DNA of 64,000 nt, taken from NCBI RefSeq assembly GCF_029318685.1, contig NZ_CP119677.1, positions 1,590,001 to 1,654,000 of the forward strand, read 5' to 3'. How positions within the stretch are numbered: position 1 is the first letter of the stretch; the number at the start of each line of letters is the position of its first letter. The notes below the pieces were generated by a model, which was given only the letters and a program-made list of their open reading frames with translations, was not told where the DNA came from and did not search any database. This document shows positions 27,629 through 37,693 of the stretch, piece after piece. This DNA is from Ruminiclostridium papyrosolvens DSM 2782. GTDB lineage: Bacteria; Bacillota; Clostridia; Acetivibrionales; DSM-1351. The translations under genes and the position numbers were made by a program.

Positions 27629-28735
27629 ATGGATGGAGTAAAGAAAAACTTTGGATTTGGATGTATGAGACTCCCTATGAATGGTGAAGATGTGGATATT
27701 GCACAGATGAATGAGATGGTGGATACGTATCTGGATAATGGATTTAATTATTTTGATACTGCACATGGATATTTACAGGGCAAAAGTGAACTGGCTCTGA
27801 AAGAGTGTCTTACCCGCAGGTATGCCAGAGATAAATATATCTTGACTAATAAACTTACAAATATTTATTTCAAAAAAGAAGAGGATATTCGTCCTTTTTT
27901 TGAAAATCAGTTAATTTGGTGTGGAGTAGATTATTTTGATTATTACCTGATGCATGCACAGGTAGCAGAAAGTTTTAAATTCTTTAAAGACTGCAACGCG
28001 TACGAGACTGCATTTGCACTGAAGGCTGAAGGAAAAGTGAAACATGTGGGAATTTCTTTCCATGACAGGGCTAAAGTATTAGAGCAGATTTTGACAGAGT
28101 ATCCGGATATTGAAGTCGTACAGATTCAGTTCAATTACGCAGATTATGAAGATCCTGCTGTTGAAAGTCGCAAATGTTATGAGGTATGCAGAAAATACAA
28201 TAAGCCTGTACTTGTAATGGAACCGGTGAAGGGTGGCAATCTTGTAAACCTTCCGGAAGACGCAAAAAAAATTCTTGAAGATTTACACAATGGAAGTTCT
28301 GCAAGCTTTGCAATTCGCTTTGCCGCCGGGTTTGAAGGAATAGAGATGGTATTATCCGGCATGAGTTCTTTGGAACAGATGCAGGATAATATCAGTTTTA
28401 TGAAAGAGTTTGAACCACTCTCTGAGAAGGAACTGGAAGCGGTCTCAAAGGTACAGGAAATTCTTCATAACATGAATCTGATTCCCTGTACTGCGTGCAG
28501 ATATTGTACAGACGGATGTCCAAAGAACATTTCTATTCCGGATTTGTTTGCTTGCATGAATACCAAGAACATGTACCATGACTGGAATGCTGATTATTAT
28601 TACAGCGAAGTACATACTAAGAATAACGGTAAAGCGTCCGATTGCATTAAGTGTGGTAAATGTGAAAAAGCATGTCCACAACATATACAGATTGGAGATT
28701 TGCTTGTGCAGGTAGCAAAAGAGTTCGAAAAATAG
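27629..28735 (+). CDS. Aldo/keto reductase with C-terminal 4Fe-4S domain
   Basis: 368 residues. The first 270 form the AKR TIM barrel: FGFGCMRLPMNG at the start, FDTAHGYLQGKSE with the catalytic Asp and Tyr, KLT as the Lys strand, and HVGISFHD. After it, residues 290-360 carry two Cys groups, CTACRYCTDGCP and CIKCGKCEKACP, that bind 4Fe-4S clusters. This is the ferredoxin-type AKR family of anaerobes, which probably takes electrons from ferredoxin or a flavin rather than only NADPH. The start follows GAGAGGA. The substrate is unknown. Confidence 0.9.
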   Translation: MDGVKKNFGFGCMRLPMNGEDVDIAQMNEMVDTYLDNGFNYFDTAHGYLQGKSELALKECLTRRYARDKYILTNKLTNIYFKKEEDIRPFFENQLIWCGVDYFDYYLMHAQVAESFKFFKDCNAYETAFALKAEGKVKHVGISFHDRAKVLEQILTEYPDIEVVQIQFNYADYEDPAVESRKCYEVCRKYNKPVLVMEPVKGGNLVNLPEDAKKILEDLHNGSSASFAIRFAAGFEGIEMVLSGMSSLEQMQDNISFMKEFEPLSEKELEAVSKVQEILHNMNLIPCTACRYCTDGCPKNISIPDLFACMNTKNMYHDWNADYYYSEVHTKNNGKASDCIKCGKCEKACPQHIQIGDLLVQVAKEFEK

Positions 28736-28877
28736 CTATGAAGAGGGGAACTGTTGTTGGAGCGAAAGAACCGCAAGAACCGCAAGTAAACATTGACGCC
28801 AGCAGGAGAACATTACTATAAAAAGAGAAAAATAAGATAAGAATCCAGTAAGATTGCTCATGCAGTAACAGTGTGAA

Positions 28878-29432
28878 TTATTTTGAGTATTTCATCAGGG
28901 CTTTTTTAAAGTCGCCTTTTACTAAAACGGCTACTTTTTCAGCAATTTCACCGGGATTTTCTTTCATACCTGTTCGAATCCAATCCATACCTATTGCCAC
29001 AACTGCCAGACTATAAAAATGCGCAATAAACTCTTTATATTTGTCATCAACAATCAATCCCTTGGATTGGTCTTCGACAACGGGATATATTATTTCATAC
29101 AAAACCCTGTACATAAACGTCTCAAGATATTCGCGGCTGATTGAGCGGTAAACGTTATAAACAAAGTTCCTGTTCTGACGCATTCTTTCAAGTATATTAT
29201 GATAACCTTGCTGCCATGTATTAATATCTTTGTTATCAGCCAATGCTTCAAATGTTTGCTCTTTAAATATCCATTCGACGAGCTGGTAAATATCATTAAA
29301 ATGATAATAAAACGCTTGACGGGATACACCACAGTCTTGAACAATATCTTTTACCGTAACATGATCAAGTGTCTTTTTTTTCAGCATTTTCTCTAGTGAT
29401 TCCGCAAAGACTTCCTTGGCATTTTTTAGCAT
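28878..29432 (-). CDS. TetR/AcrR-family regulator, divergent from oleate hydratase
   Basis: 184 residues. The helix-turn-helix is at about residues 20-47 (VTVKDIVQDCGVSRQAFYYH), with FAESLEKMLKKKTLD before it. The C-terminal half resembles the TetR_C_8 / DhaS-type ligand domain (YNVYRSISREYLETFMYRVL). It is transcribed away from the oleate hydratase gene across 210 bases that contain a TTGACA at 29540. Control of that gene in response to fatty acids is the natural inference. Confidence 0.88.
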   Translation of the reverse strand: MLKNAKEVFAESLEKMLKKKTLDHVTVKDIVQDCGVSRQAFYYHFNDIYQLVEWIFKEQTFEALADNKDINTWQQGYHNILERMRQNRNFVYNVYRSISREYLETFMYRVLYEIIYPVVEDQSKGLIVDDKYKEFIAHFYSLAVVAIGMDWIRTGMKENPGEIAEKVAVLVKGDFKKALMKYSK

Positions 29433-29643
29433 TTATATCACCTTCATTTATTCTAGATTGTAATTATGGTATCATTTTTTTGACTTTTTAACAAATCTAA
29501 TAAGATAAACTTAACAAATTGTTACAAATGTAAAAATTTTTGACAGTTCGGTCTATTTGTAAATTTTCGTTTAAAGATCATTGTGTTTTAATTTAATAAA
29601 AGCAATCGGTTTTATTAAATTTCATATTGAAAGGATGAAGACA

Positions 29644-31449
29644 ATGAATATTTATTCGACAATGTATCACCCCAAAAAACCGGAAGGTATTGAACAGAGA
29701 AAAGCATATATCGTTGGTGGCGGCCTCGCAGGGCTGGCAACAGCAGCTTTTTTGGTAGATGACGCCGGTATACCCGGAGAAAATATAACCATTTTGGAAA
29801 AGCGTGATGATGTGGGCGGCAGTATGGATGGTATACGCGGAGAATTCGGCTATCTTTGCCGTGGAGAACGTGAAATGGAGCCGTATATGGAATGCCTCTG
29901 GTATCTGTACAGTAAGATTCCATCACTTGAAAACAAAGGACGTACCGTACTTGATGACATAGTTGATTTTAACAGGGAGGAGCCAATCCATTCGGAATGC
30001 AGGGTACTCGTTAACCGTGGAGAAAGATACAGTAAGGTTCACGACTACCGCTTTTGTCCCAAAGACATGGCGGATATGCAGCGGTTTCTAAGCCTTCCGG
30101 AATCTGCTTTGGAAGATAAGAAAATATCAGACTTTTTTGATGAATCATTCTTTAAAAGCAGCTGCTGGATAAACTTTCACAGTTGTCTGGCCTTTAAAAC
30201 ATATCACAGTGCTTTGGAGTGCCAACGATATTTCCAACGGTTTGCTCTTGAGGTTCGCCATGAGTACCTTGAAGGAATCATACACACAAAATATTGCGAA
30301 TATGATTCCATGATCAAGCCTCTTATGACATGGCTATGGAGTAAGGGCGTCAAAACTGTGTACGGCTGTTGGGTATATGACATTGATATGGACGATGCCT
30401 GTAATACCGCTAAAGCATTGCTTCTCAGGCAGAACAATAAGGAGGTAGTTATTAAGATGGAGCCGAAAGATTTTGTATTTGTTACAAACGGCTCCATGAC
30501 AACTAACAGTGCATTCGGCGACAATAAGACAGTTGCACCGACCAACTATGATACAGCTGACCTAGGTGCTTTTACGCTTTGGCAGAACCTTGCCGGAAAG
30601 AACGAAAAGTTCGGACACCCGGAAAAATTCATCGGTCACATAGACAAGACAAAGTGGGTTTCCTTCATGCCTACAATAAAAGGCTATCCGGAGCTTGTCA
30701 ACCGAATTGAAAAGCTAACCGGAAGCAAGGCAGGAACAGGAGGGGCCATCACGATTTTGGATTCTAACTGGGATATCTCATTTGAGTTACATCACAACCC
30801 ATTTTTCTTAGACCAGAAGGATGATGAGCAGGTAATGTGGGGATATGGGTGCTATGGCGAGAATGTAGGCAATTATGTTAAGAAGCCGATGCATGAATGC
30901 ACCGGTGAAGAAATTATGACAGAGCTGTTGTATCATCTGAACATGCTGGACATCAAGGATGAGGTGTTGTCCCATTCCTACATCTCGACCTGTATGATGC
31001 CCTATATCACCAGCCAGTTCATGCCTCGTAAGGAAACCGATCGACCGAAGAATGTACCGGAGGGCTGCACAAATATCGGCTTTCTTGGGCAGTATGTGGA
31101 GGTTCCGGAGGATGTGGTGTTCACAGTTGAAATGTCAGTCCGCACAGGGCTGGAAGCCGTATACAAGCTTACCGGTCTTGAGAAGGATGTATTAGAGGTA
31201 TATCCTTCCAAATACGATATACGCTATACTGTTGAGCGACTAAAAAAGTTCGCCGGAAAAACAGCTGCGGAAAAATTAACAGAGGATGATTTGCCGTCAA
31301 TCAAATCGTTGGATGCCAACCAGATGAAACAGATGGCCGTTAACATGTTGAACTCTTACCCACCGTACTATAGCATGTATCTTGGGCGCGACAAGACTGT
31401 TTCCCTGAAAGTATCTGTGTTACATCCTGAGGCTCCAATGAGTAAGTAA
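29644..31449 (+). CDS. ohyA: Oleate hydratase (myosin-cross-reactive antigen family)
   Basis: 601 residues from the ATG after GAAAGGATG; an upstream in-frame ATG lacks a site. The FAD-binding GGGLAGLATAAFL motif is at about residues 25-37. The family pattern CRGEREMEPYMECLWYLYSK holds the conserved Glu used in water addition, and KTYHSALECQRYFQRF follows. The C-terminus reads GFLGQYVEVPEDVVFTVEMS. The enzyme hydrates the cis-9 double bond of unsaturated fatty acids to 10-hydroxy acids, a detoxification step at the membrane. The length matches the family. A divergent TetR regulator is probably its controller. It is monocistronic, with a strong terminator after it. Confidence 0.93.
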   Translation: MNIYSTMYHPKKPEGIEQRKAYIVGGGLAGLATAAFLVDDAGIPGENITILEKRDDVGGSMDGIRGEFGYLCRGEREMEPYMECLWYLYSKIPSLENKGRTVLDDIVDFNREEPIHSECRVLVNRGERYSKVHDYRFCPKDMADMQRFLSLPESALEDKKISDFFDESFFKSSCWINFHSCLAFKTYHSALECQRYFQRFALEVRHEYLEGIIHTKYCEYDSMIKPLMTWLWSKGVKTVYGCWVYDIDMDDACNTAKALLLRQNNKEVVIKMEPKDFVFVTNGSMTTNSAFGDNKTVAPTNYDTADLGAFTLWQNLAGKNEKFGHPEKFIGHIDKTKWVSFMPTIKGYPELVNRIEKLTGSKAGTGGAITILDSNWDISFELHHNPFFLDQKDDEQVMWGYGCYGENVGNYVKKPMHECTGEEIMTELLYHLNMLDIKDEVLSHSYISTCMMPYITSQFMPRKETDRPKNVPEGCTNIGFLGQYVEVPEDVVFTVEMSVRTGLEAVYKLTGLEKDVLEVYPSKYDIRYTVERLKKFAGKTAAEKLTEDDLPSIKSLDANQMKQMAVNMLNSYPPYYSMYLGRDKTVSLKVSVLHPEAPMSK

Positions 31450-31486
31450 AGGATATTATCTGATTTTCTAAGGATTAAAAGATATG

Positions 31487-31535
31487 AAAAGCTGAGATAT
31501 TAAGGATTATTTATCTTGATATCTCAGCTTTTTAA
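31487..31535. terminator. Bidirectional terminator
   Basis: AAAAGCTGAGATAT pairs with ATATCTCAGCTTTTT. It serves oleate hydratase on plus and the convergent secreted-protein gene on minus. Confidence 0.88.
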
Positions 31536-31568
31536 GTATTTTTTTAGTTCAAAAACGTAGAATGATTA

Positions 31569-32729
31569 TTAATTTGCCGGATAAGCTGTACCTGTAGTCG
31601 GTTTATTAAATGTACAATAGAGCATACCACAATCATCAGCTGCAAGAACCCAGTTAAAACCGAATGATGTACTATTCGGAAGTTTTATAGATATGTAACC
31701 AGGTTTTTGTACGCTTACTGTCTTCCAAGTTGATGTGTAAGGGTCACGTATTGTATAAAATTGATAATTATTATATGTAATATTGTCCCAATCCGGAACT
31801 AAGTAGAGTGTCTTATTGGCAGCATTTTTCATTATGATATTATACATAATCCCATAGCTTCCTTGAAGCAACCCAGGGCTGACTGGAGGTCTGGGGCTGA
31901 CTTGTGGGGCATTAGATTGCCATCCACTATAGGGTAAATATTGATCAGGTATTTCAAATTCATTTTCATTATACTTCGAAACATAATCGCTAAAACAATC
32001 TAAATAAAAAGATTTATAAACTGAAGTATTATAATCAAATGTAGCCATTCTTCCGTCATGGCCATATAACCCAGTACCTGTTGCTTTACCAGTACCAGAT
32101 CCGTTTGAACTGCCTGTATTCATGCAATCGAATACTGGAAGACCTAAAACTGTTGCCAAACTAGTTCCTGTTTTGAAAATTACTACTTTACATTCTACAT
32201 TTGAAGTATTTGCTTTAAGAAGAATTTTACCTACTCCTGCTGAAGCATTAGCAGAATTCAAGTCTGATCGTAAGTAAATTTCTGATGTACCAGCATTAAG
32301 ATCTTTGGTAGAATATTTTGCAGTGCTCCAATATTCCGTTTCAACTGCTGAACCCATTACATAGTACGATCCATTAGCAGCGGAGGAATTATTCATTTTT
32401 GTTATCGTAGCGCTGCCAGGTCCTTTATTAGTTAATATTACAGCTACTGTTAATGGAACACCAGAATAATTTGCATGACTGTATTCAACATCATAAGATT
32501 TATTAGCCGTTAGCTTTACTTTAATAGTATATGCACCAATCCCATTTTTAAGGTAAGATGAATAGATTTTTTCAGGGTTATTTGAATAGATGTAACTATT
32601 GTTAGTCTGAGTGAAGGACAGTGAATCATACGAACTACTATATACTGCAAATACTAAAGTTGGTAATAGTGAAATTGATATGATTAATGCTAAGCAAATC
32701 AATTTTTTAATATAATTTTTTTTTGACAT
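31569..32729 (-). CDS. Secreted protein, unknown function
   Basis: 386 residues. Residues 1-29 are a Sec signal peptide (SKKNYIKKLICLALIISISL, cleavage after VFA). Residues 30-200 are Ser/Asn-rich and beta-predicted (AYTIKVKLTANKSYDVEYSH, then GVPLTVAVILTNKGPGSAT), resembling extracellular carbohydrate-active or pilus-like sandwich domains. The C-terminal 180 residues include Tyr-rich segments and a Trp (STWKTVSVQKPG). There is no dockerin, SLH or LPXTG anchor, so it is probably free in the medium. The family is not recognised. Its own promoter is visible at 32849-32876. Confidence 0.78.
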   Translation of the reverse strand: MSKKNYIKKLICLALIISISLLPTLVFAVYSSSYDSLSFTQTNNSYIYSNNPEKIYSSYLKNGIGAYTIKVKLTANKSYDVEYSHANYSGVPLTVAVILTNKGPGSATITKMNNSSAANGSYYVMGSAVETEYWSTAKYSTKDLNAGTSEIYLRSDLNSANASAGVGKILLKANTSNVECKVVIFKTGTSLATVLGLPVFDCMNTGSSNGSGTGKATGTGLYGHDGRMATFDYNTSVYKSFYLDCFSDYVSKYNENEFEIPDQYLPYSGWQSNAPQVSPRPPVSPGLLQGSYGIMYNIIMKNAANKTLYLVPDWDNITYNNYQFYTIRDPYTSTWKTVSVQKPGYISIKLPNSTSFGFNWVLAADDCGMLYCTFNKPTTGTAYPAN

Positions 32730-32848
32730 AATTTACAATTACTCCTTATAATTTATTATATTATTTTTTATTCATTCCTATTTATATTTAACCAATCTTT
32801 TTCTATCTCGAGCTAGGAGAAAACTGGATAATATCTTTTAATAACATA

Positions 32849-32876
32849 ATTATAGTATACCTAACTAGGTTGTCAA
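32849..32876 (-). promoter_or_regulatory. SigA-type promoter with embedded inverted repeat
   Basis: On minus, TTGACA (32876-32871) and TATAAT (32854-32849) are spaced 16 bases. The spacer holds ACCTAGTTAGGT, a near-perfect inverted repeat that could be a repressor site. It faces the secreted-protein gene with a leader of about 120 bases. Confidence 0.65.
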
Positions 32877-33006
32877 CCACTATTTTACATTATTTACAAC
32901 CATATACTGTTTTTAGAGCTATGGGCTTTAGGAAAAATAAGATGTGCTGTGAAAATGAATTAACCATTTTTTTAATTTCGAATAGAATGTATTGGGAGTT
33001 GATAGA

Positions 33007-33162
33007 ATGACTATTAAAAATAAAAGGATTGAACTTACTACAGAAGAAAGTAACATATTTACTCGCCAGTTTAAAATAGGAGTAATCAAGCAGCTGTATA
33101 AAGAGAAGCTGCTGACGGGTGAACAATGTGATAAGGTGATTAAAGCAATTAATAGCTATTGA
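33007..33162 (+). CDS. Small SHOCT-like protein next to the recombinase
   Basis: 51 codons from ATG, ending 22 bases before the recombinase start. The second half (IGVIKQLYKEKLLTGEQCDK then VIKAIN) has the helix-turn pattern of SHOCT domains: a short helix, L-L-T-x-E-E/Q, then a closing helix. Small genes of this type often precede large serine recombinases in Firmicutes. The ribosome binding site is weak (GGGAG). It is probably coupled to the recombinase. Confidence 0.6.
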   Translation: MTIKNKRIELTTEESNIFTRQFKIGVIKQLYKEKLLTGEQCDKVIKAINSY

Positions 33163-33184
33163 TTTATACATCAGAGGTATAGGT

Positions 33185-34789
33185 ATGAAAGTAAAAGTTG
33201 GTGCTTATTGCAGAGTTTCAACAGAAAAGGATGATCAGGTAAATTCACTACAGAGCCAAAAGAAATATTTTGAAGAATATATAAGGAATAGACCTGACTG
33301 GGAATTTGCTGACATTTATGCTGATGAGGGAATTAGCGGGACTCAAGCCGAGAATAGAATGGAATTTCAGAGGATGATTTCTGATGCTAAAAACAAAAGG
33401 CTGGATTTGATATTGACTAAAGAGATATCAAGATTTGCAAGAAACACTAAAATCAGTATTGACTACACACGTATGCTTAAAGAGGTTGGAGTAGGTGTTA
33501 TTTTTATTAATGATAATATTAATACTCTTGACGGAGATGGTGAATTGAGGCTTACAATTATGTCGGCCATTGCGCAGGATGAAAGCAGAAAAACATCTGA
33601 ACGGGTAAAGTGGGGACAAAAAAGAAGAATGGAGCAGGGGATCGTTTTTGGACGTGAGCTGTTAGGATACAATTTGTATAAAGGCATTTTAACGGTTAAT
33701 GAGGAAGAAGCTGAAATAGTAAGATTGATTTTTTACAAATATACCATCGAAGGAAAAGGTACTCATATAATTGCAAGAGAGCTTTATGAAGACAATATAC
33801 AATTTGAAAGATATAAAAAAAGGTGGTCAAATACCACAATACTGAGACTTCTAAAAAATGAAAAATATGTTGGAGATCTGACTCAAAAAAAGACCATAAC
33901 TCCAAATTACTTAAATCATAAAAAGAAATACAACAGGGGAGAAGAAGAGACTGTATATATAAAAAACCATCATAAACCTATCATATCAAGGGATTTATGG
34001 GATGCAACACAAGAACAGCTCAGTCAGCGAGCAGCACAAAAGGAGCAAAAAAGTAAATACAGCAATAAATATTGGTGCTCAGGGAAGCTGTATTGTGGGG
34101 AATGTGGAAATAAATTTGTGGGAAGAAGTAAAAAATTAAAAAACGGGGAAGTTTACAAGGCTTGGATATGTAGTCAGGCTAAAAGCTATGGCACTCTCAA
34201 GACTGATTTCAATGGAAATAAGGTTGGCTGCAGCAATAAGAGTATAAATCACATAGTACTGTGCGAAATAGTAAAAGCTGTTATGGACTCAATTAATATA
34301 AGTAAGGAAAAAATAAAGTCCGAACTGGTATCTGAAATCAGGAAATTGAACGATTTAACTGATATAAAGAGTACATATTTATTTACAAGAAAAATAGAAG
34401 ACCTGAACCGTAAAAAGCAGGAAGTAATCAATCTAATGCTTGAGGGAAGCATATCTAAGGGCGATATGTTTTTAATGAATAAAAAGTATGACTTTGAGAT
34501 AAATAAAGTTAAAACGATTATTAAAAATATTGAAGATATAAATATTATAAATAGCGGGAATGCAAATAAGCTGCAGAGATGTATAGACAGGATAAATTCT
34601 CTGGTTAACCAGATTGAAGGAAAGGATTCCGAGGAAGTTTTTAAACTCACAGTTAAAAAGGTTATCCTATATAAAAATAATATATTGGAACTATATTTAA
34701 ACTGTATGTCGGAGCCAATAAAACTAAACTATAAAAGCAAAGGAAAAAATGGAAACTATAGTTTTGAATACAGCTTTACAGACAATTGA
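33185..34789 (+). CDS. Large serine recombinase
   Basis: 534 residues. Residues 5-150 are the resolvase catalytic domain with nucleophile Ser12 in YCRVSTE and the Arg-rich ISRFARNT segment. Residues 160-270 are the recombinase DNA-binding domain (FGRELLGYNLYKGILTVNEE and later LLKNEKYVGDLTQKK). Residues 290-355 are a zinc beta-ribbon (CSGKLYCGECGNKF, then ICSQA and CSNKS). A coiled coil follows at about 380-460. This is an integrase for unidirectional insertion or excision, as in phages and integrative elements. No element genes surround it, so it is an orphan or the last trace of one. Confidence 0.93.
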   Translation: MKVKVGAYCRVSTEKDDQVNSLQSQKKYFEEYIRNRPDWEFADIYADEGISGTQAENRMEFQRMISDAKNKRLDLILTKEISRFARNTKISIDYTRMLKEVGVGVIFINDNINTLDGDGELRLTIMSAIAQDESRKTSERVKWGQKRRMEQGIVFGRELLGYNLYKGILTVNEEEAEIVRLIFYKYTIEGKGTHIIARELYEDNIQFERYKKRWSNTTILRLLKNEKYVGDLTQKKTITPNYLNHKKKYNRGEEETVYIKNHHKPIISRDLWDATQEQLSQRAAQKEQKSKYSNKYWCSGKLYCGECGNKFVGRSKKLKNGEVYKAWICSQAKSYGTLKTDFNGNKVGCSNKSINHIVLCEIVKAVMDSINISKEKIKSELVSEIRKLNDLTDIKSTYLFTRKIEDLNRKKQEVINLMLEGSISKGDMFLMNKKYDFEINKVKTIIKNIEDINIINSGNANKLQRCIDRINSLVNQIEGKDSEEVFKLTVKKVILYKNNILELYLNCMSEPIKLNYKSKGKNGNYSFEYSFTDN

Positions 34790-34832
34790 TTTACACATTC
34801 ACTAACCCAAGCCGTCATGATTTCTTTAACAA

Positions 34833-34871
34833 TAAAAAATCTTCCGTACATATGTACAGAAGATTTTTTAT
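34833..34871. terminator. Bidirectional terminator
   Basis: AAAAAATCTTC pairs with GAAGATTTTTT, and inside it TACATATGTA is self-complementary. It ends the recombinase gene and, on minus, the cellulase gene. Confidence 0.88.
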
Positions 34872-34906
34872 TAGGCGACTTAGCCGTTTGTTTCTATTTA
34901 TGGAAA

Positions 34907-37693
34907 CTAGCGTATTATTTTATGTAGCATCAACGCGGACTCAGCTTTTGTAACGGAGGCTTTCAGATTAAGCTTCTTTGCATCACCTGAATAAAATCCG
35001 TTCTTTACGATAGTGGCTACACTTTCAACAGTATTCTTTGAAACTTTTGAAGCATCAGAAAATTGTTTTAGATTGTCAGCATTACCTTTAACCAAATTTT
35101 TATTTACTAATTTCAGCGCTTTATAGGTTAATACCAACATATTCTCTCTGCTTATAGCCTTATTAGGATTGAATTTATTATGTCCGACACCGTTAGTAAT
35201 ACCAAGTGCTTTGGCGATACCCAGTGAATTATAGTAGCTGTCTTTCTTATTAACATCACTGAAATTTGTAGTATATTTTGCATTTAAATCTAAAGTTTTA
35301 ACAAGCCACATAATATACTCGCCTCTTGAAATGCTCTTATTGAAATTGATTTGTTTGGCATCAGAGTTTTTGATAATACCTTTTGATACCAACATCGCAA
35401 TAGCATTATTAAGTTCACTTTTGCCGTCATTTTCATTTTCAAACCTGACATTATCCAGATACATCGTACCGGCGTAGTCACTGTTAACGTCTGCAACAAC
35501 GATTGTGATATCACGTAGGACAGTATCAGCAGTAAGTACTTTTTTATCATTTATTTTATCCAAATCATATTTTGCCTGAATGTGATACAATCCATCTTTG
35601 GTTTTTTTCATTTTGCTCAGGCTTGCTAAAGGTATATTGATATCAACCGATGCCTGTGCCCAGTAACCAAGGGTTGGCGGAGCAAATGCCAGACTTATGC
35701 AGAGAGCGCCCTTGCTTGCTTGTGCAGGCTTCAGATATAAATCAAATGCAAGATATTTGTTACTTCCGCGTGTTGCGTTTATTCCGCCAAGAGCGATACG
35801 TGGTGCTGAAGCCCATCCGTCCGTCGGCTTTACCTCAGGATATTTTACTTCCCAAGAAATAGCTTTTGAGCCGTTAGCATCTTTTATTGCCAAAGCACTC
35901 TGAACTCCAGAGGTAGCATCCCAGGACCATCCCTGACGGGTTGAATCTTCAAAATTTGAAGGAAGTGTTGCCTTTCCTGGCATAGCATGCTCAACAGTTG
36001 CTTCTGCGGCAGCTCGGTTTCCTGATACTGTTATATTGTCAAGTGAAATAACATTCGTATCTGCACCCACAAACAAAATTATATTAGTCATTGTACTATC
36101 TTTGGTGTCTTTTGCTATAGAATCAAAATTAGGTGAATCAGCAGGAGTTATTGTCAATACGGCTTTATATGTGCCGTCTGTCTGTTTTACAAAGTCAGAG
36201 GGCTTCACCGCAATGGCACGTGTAGGATTCGCCCAACCATGGGTTGAACTCTGTGGTATTGCTGCTATTGATACTGTGGCAGGAGCAGCTGCAATAACGT
36301 CCATTGTAAGCTTTTCTGCACCGAGAATGTTCGGTTTATTACTTGTACCATCAGCTGAAAGACGAACGTTTGCCCAGTAGTTTCCTTCTGAAAGATCCTT
36401 GCTGTTTTTTAAGCCTGTGATTTTAAGAGCATTTTTATCATTTGTAAGAGTGATACTATCAGCCTTTACGGGGCTATCAGCGTTTATACCAAAACCTTGA
36501 GTCGTTCCATCATTGAAATCCCATATATTTGTTGTAAACTCTTCTTTTTCAGCACGCTCAATAGGTTCATATTTAATACCTTTAATTCTGGCACGGGCGT
36601 ATTCACCGGATATACTCAGCTCTTTTGGTGACCAAACCTGATCATCTCCGGGGTCTAAACTTGTGGCTTCTGATTTGCCGGAAATGAAAGGTATGAACGA
36701 GCCTGAGGTTTCATTCTTGTTTGACAGTGACCAGTTAATCCAACTGATATTGTTTGCATTGAAGAATTCAAGCCATTCATCGGCTTCTTTTAAGTAAGGT
36801 CCGTTGTTTCCGCTTGCTTCACTGGATCCCCATTCTGAACAAAAAACTGCTACACCATGCTCAAGAGCATATCTTACATTACTCATTACATTTCCTCTGT
36901 CTGTACTGTTAGGAGAGGTTTTATGCGTACCGCTATAGAAATGAACAGTATAAATAGTATTATTATCATTAATGGGGTTATTAGCAGCCAAATCAGGACG
37001 CTGGCTCCAGTTTGGAGTTCCAACGACTACAAGATTCTTATTACCGCTGTCACGGAGCATCTTTATTATTGGTTCTGCGTAGCTCTTTACTTTTGCCCAA
37101 CCTGCCGCATCATTGGTAACACCGGGATCGTTAGGGCTGGGCTCATTAGCCAGTTCATATATTATGTGCGGATTATTGGGATACTTTTGGGATATTTCCT
37201 TGAAGAAATCCATTGCACCCTTATATATGTCTGCATTTGGGTCACCCGGAGTAAGTACATGCCAATCCACCATAGCGTACATATCATTGGCGATTGCAAA
37301 ATTTATCCCATCTATTACTTTTTTCTTGATAGTTTCAGGGTCTTTTGAATATCCGCCTTCAGCAACATACATTGCCAGACGGATTACATTACTTCCCCAG
37401 TCCTTGGAGAGTGCTGCAAATGCATTATTGTTAATTATTTCAGGGTACCACTGAAGGCCGTGGGTACACATACCACGAAGTTGTATAGGGTTCCCGTCTT
37501 TGTCACATAATGTTTTAGTTCCATTCTTATCTAGGAGTTGAAGAGCACCGGCAGTTGAAGGCTTTTTAGCCTGACTGGTAATGAGGTGAGAACTATTCGG
37601 CTCTGCAGCGAAAGACATTGTTGGAATGAAAGACATTAACATTGCAACAACAATAACAAAAGCAAGAATTTTTTTATTGATGTTTCTAAACAT
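34907..37693 (-). CDS. Cell-surface endoglucanase: GH5, two CBM17/28-like, SLH
   Basis: 928 residues. A signal peptide covers residues 1-29. Residues 50-370 are a family 5 glycoside hydrolase, with the acid/base Glu in YELANEP and the nucleophile in FCSEWG. Two beta-sandwich modules follow (about 395-570 and 575-755) with the [14 protein letters not shown] and [16 protein letters not shown] starts typical of CBM17/CBM28, which bind amorphous cellulose. Three SLH repeats (760-928) end the protein, e.g. [18 protein letters not shown] and [17 protein letters not shown] repeats anchor it to cell-wall secondary polymer, so it is a surface beta-1,4-endoglucanase outside the cellulosome. Start after GGAGGA. 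Confidence 0.94.
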   Translation of the reverse strand: MFRNINKKILAFVIVVAMLMSFIPTMSFAAEPNSSHLITSQAKKPSTAGALQLLDKNGTKTLCDKDGNPIQLRGMCTHGLQWYPEIINNNAFAALSKDWGSNVIRLAMYVAEGGYSKDPETIKKKVIDGINFAIANDMYAMVDWHVLTPGDPNADIYKGAMDFFKEISQKYPNNPHIIYELANEPSPNDPGVTNDAAGWAKVKSYAEPIIKMLRDSGNKNLVVVGTPNWSQRPDLAANNPINDNNTIYTVHFYSGTHKTSPNSTDRGNVMSNVRYALEHGVAVFCSEWGSSEASGNNGPYLKEADEWLEFFNANNISWINWSLSNKNETSGSFIPFISGKSEATSLDPGDDQVWSPKELSISGEYARARIKGIKYEPIERAEKEEFTTNIWDFNDGTTQGFGINADSPVKADSITLTNDKNALKITGLKNSKDLSEGNYWANVRLSADGTSNKPNILGAEKLTMDVIAAAPATVSIAAIPQSSTHGWANPTRAIAVKPSDFVKQTDGTYKAVLTITPADSPNFDSIAKDTKDSTMTNIILFVGADTNVISLDNITVSGNRAAAEATVEHAMPGKATLPSNFEDSTRQGWSWDATSGVQSALAIKDANGSKAISWEVKYPEVKPTDGWASAPRIALGGINATRGSNKYLAFDLYLKPAQASKGALCISLAFAPPTLGYWAQASVDINIPLASLSKMKKTKDGLYHIQAKYDLDKINDKKVLTADTVLRDITIVVADVNSDYAGTMYLDNVRFENENDGKSELNNAIAMLVSKGIIKNSDAKQINFNKSISRGEYIMWLVKTLDLNAKYTTNFSDVNKKDSYYNSLGIAKALGITNGVGHNKFNPNKAISRENMLVLTYKALKLVNKNLVKGNADNLKQFSDASKVSKNTVESVATIVKNGFYSGDAKKLNLKASVTKAESALMLHKIIR

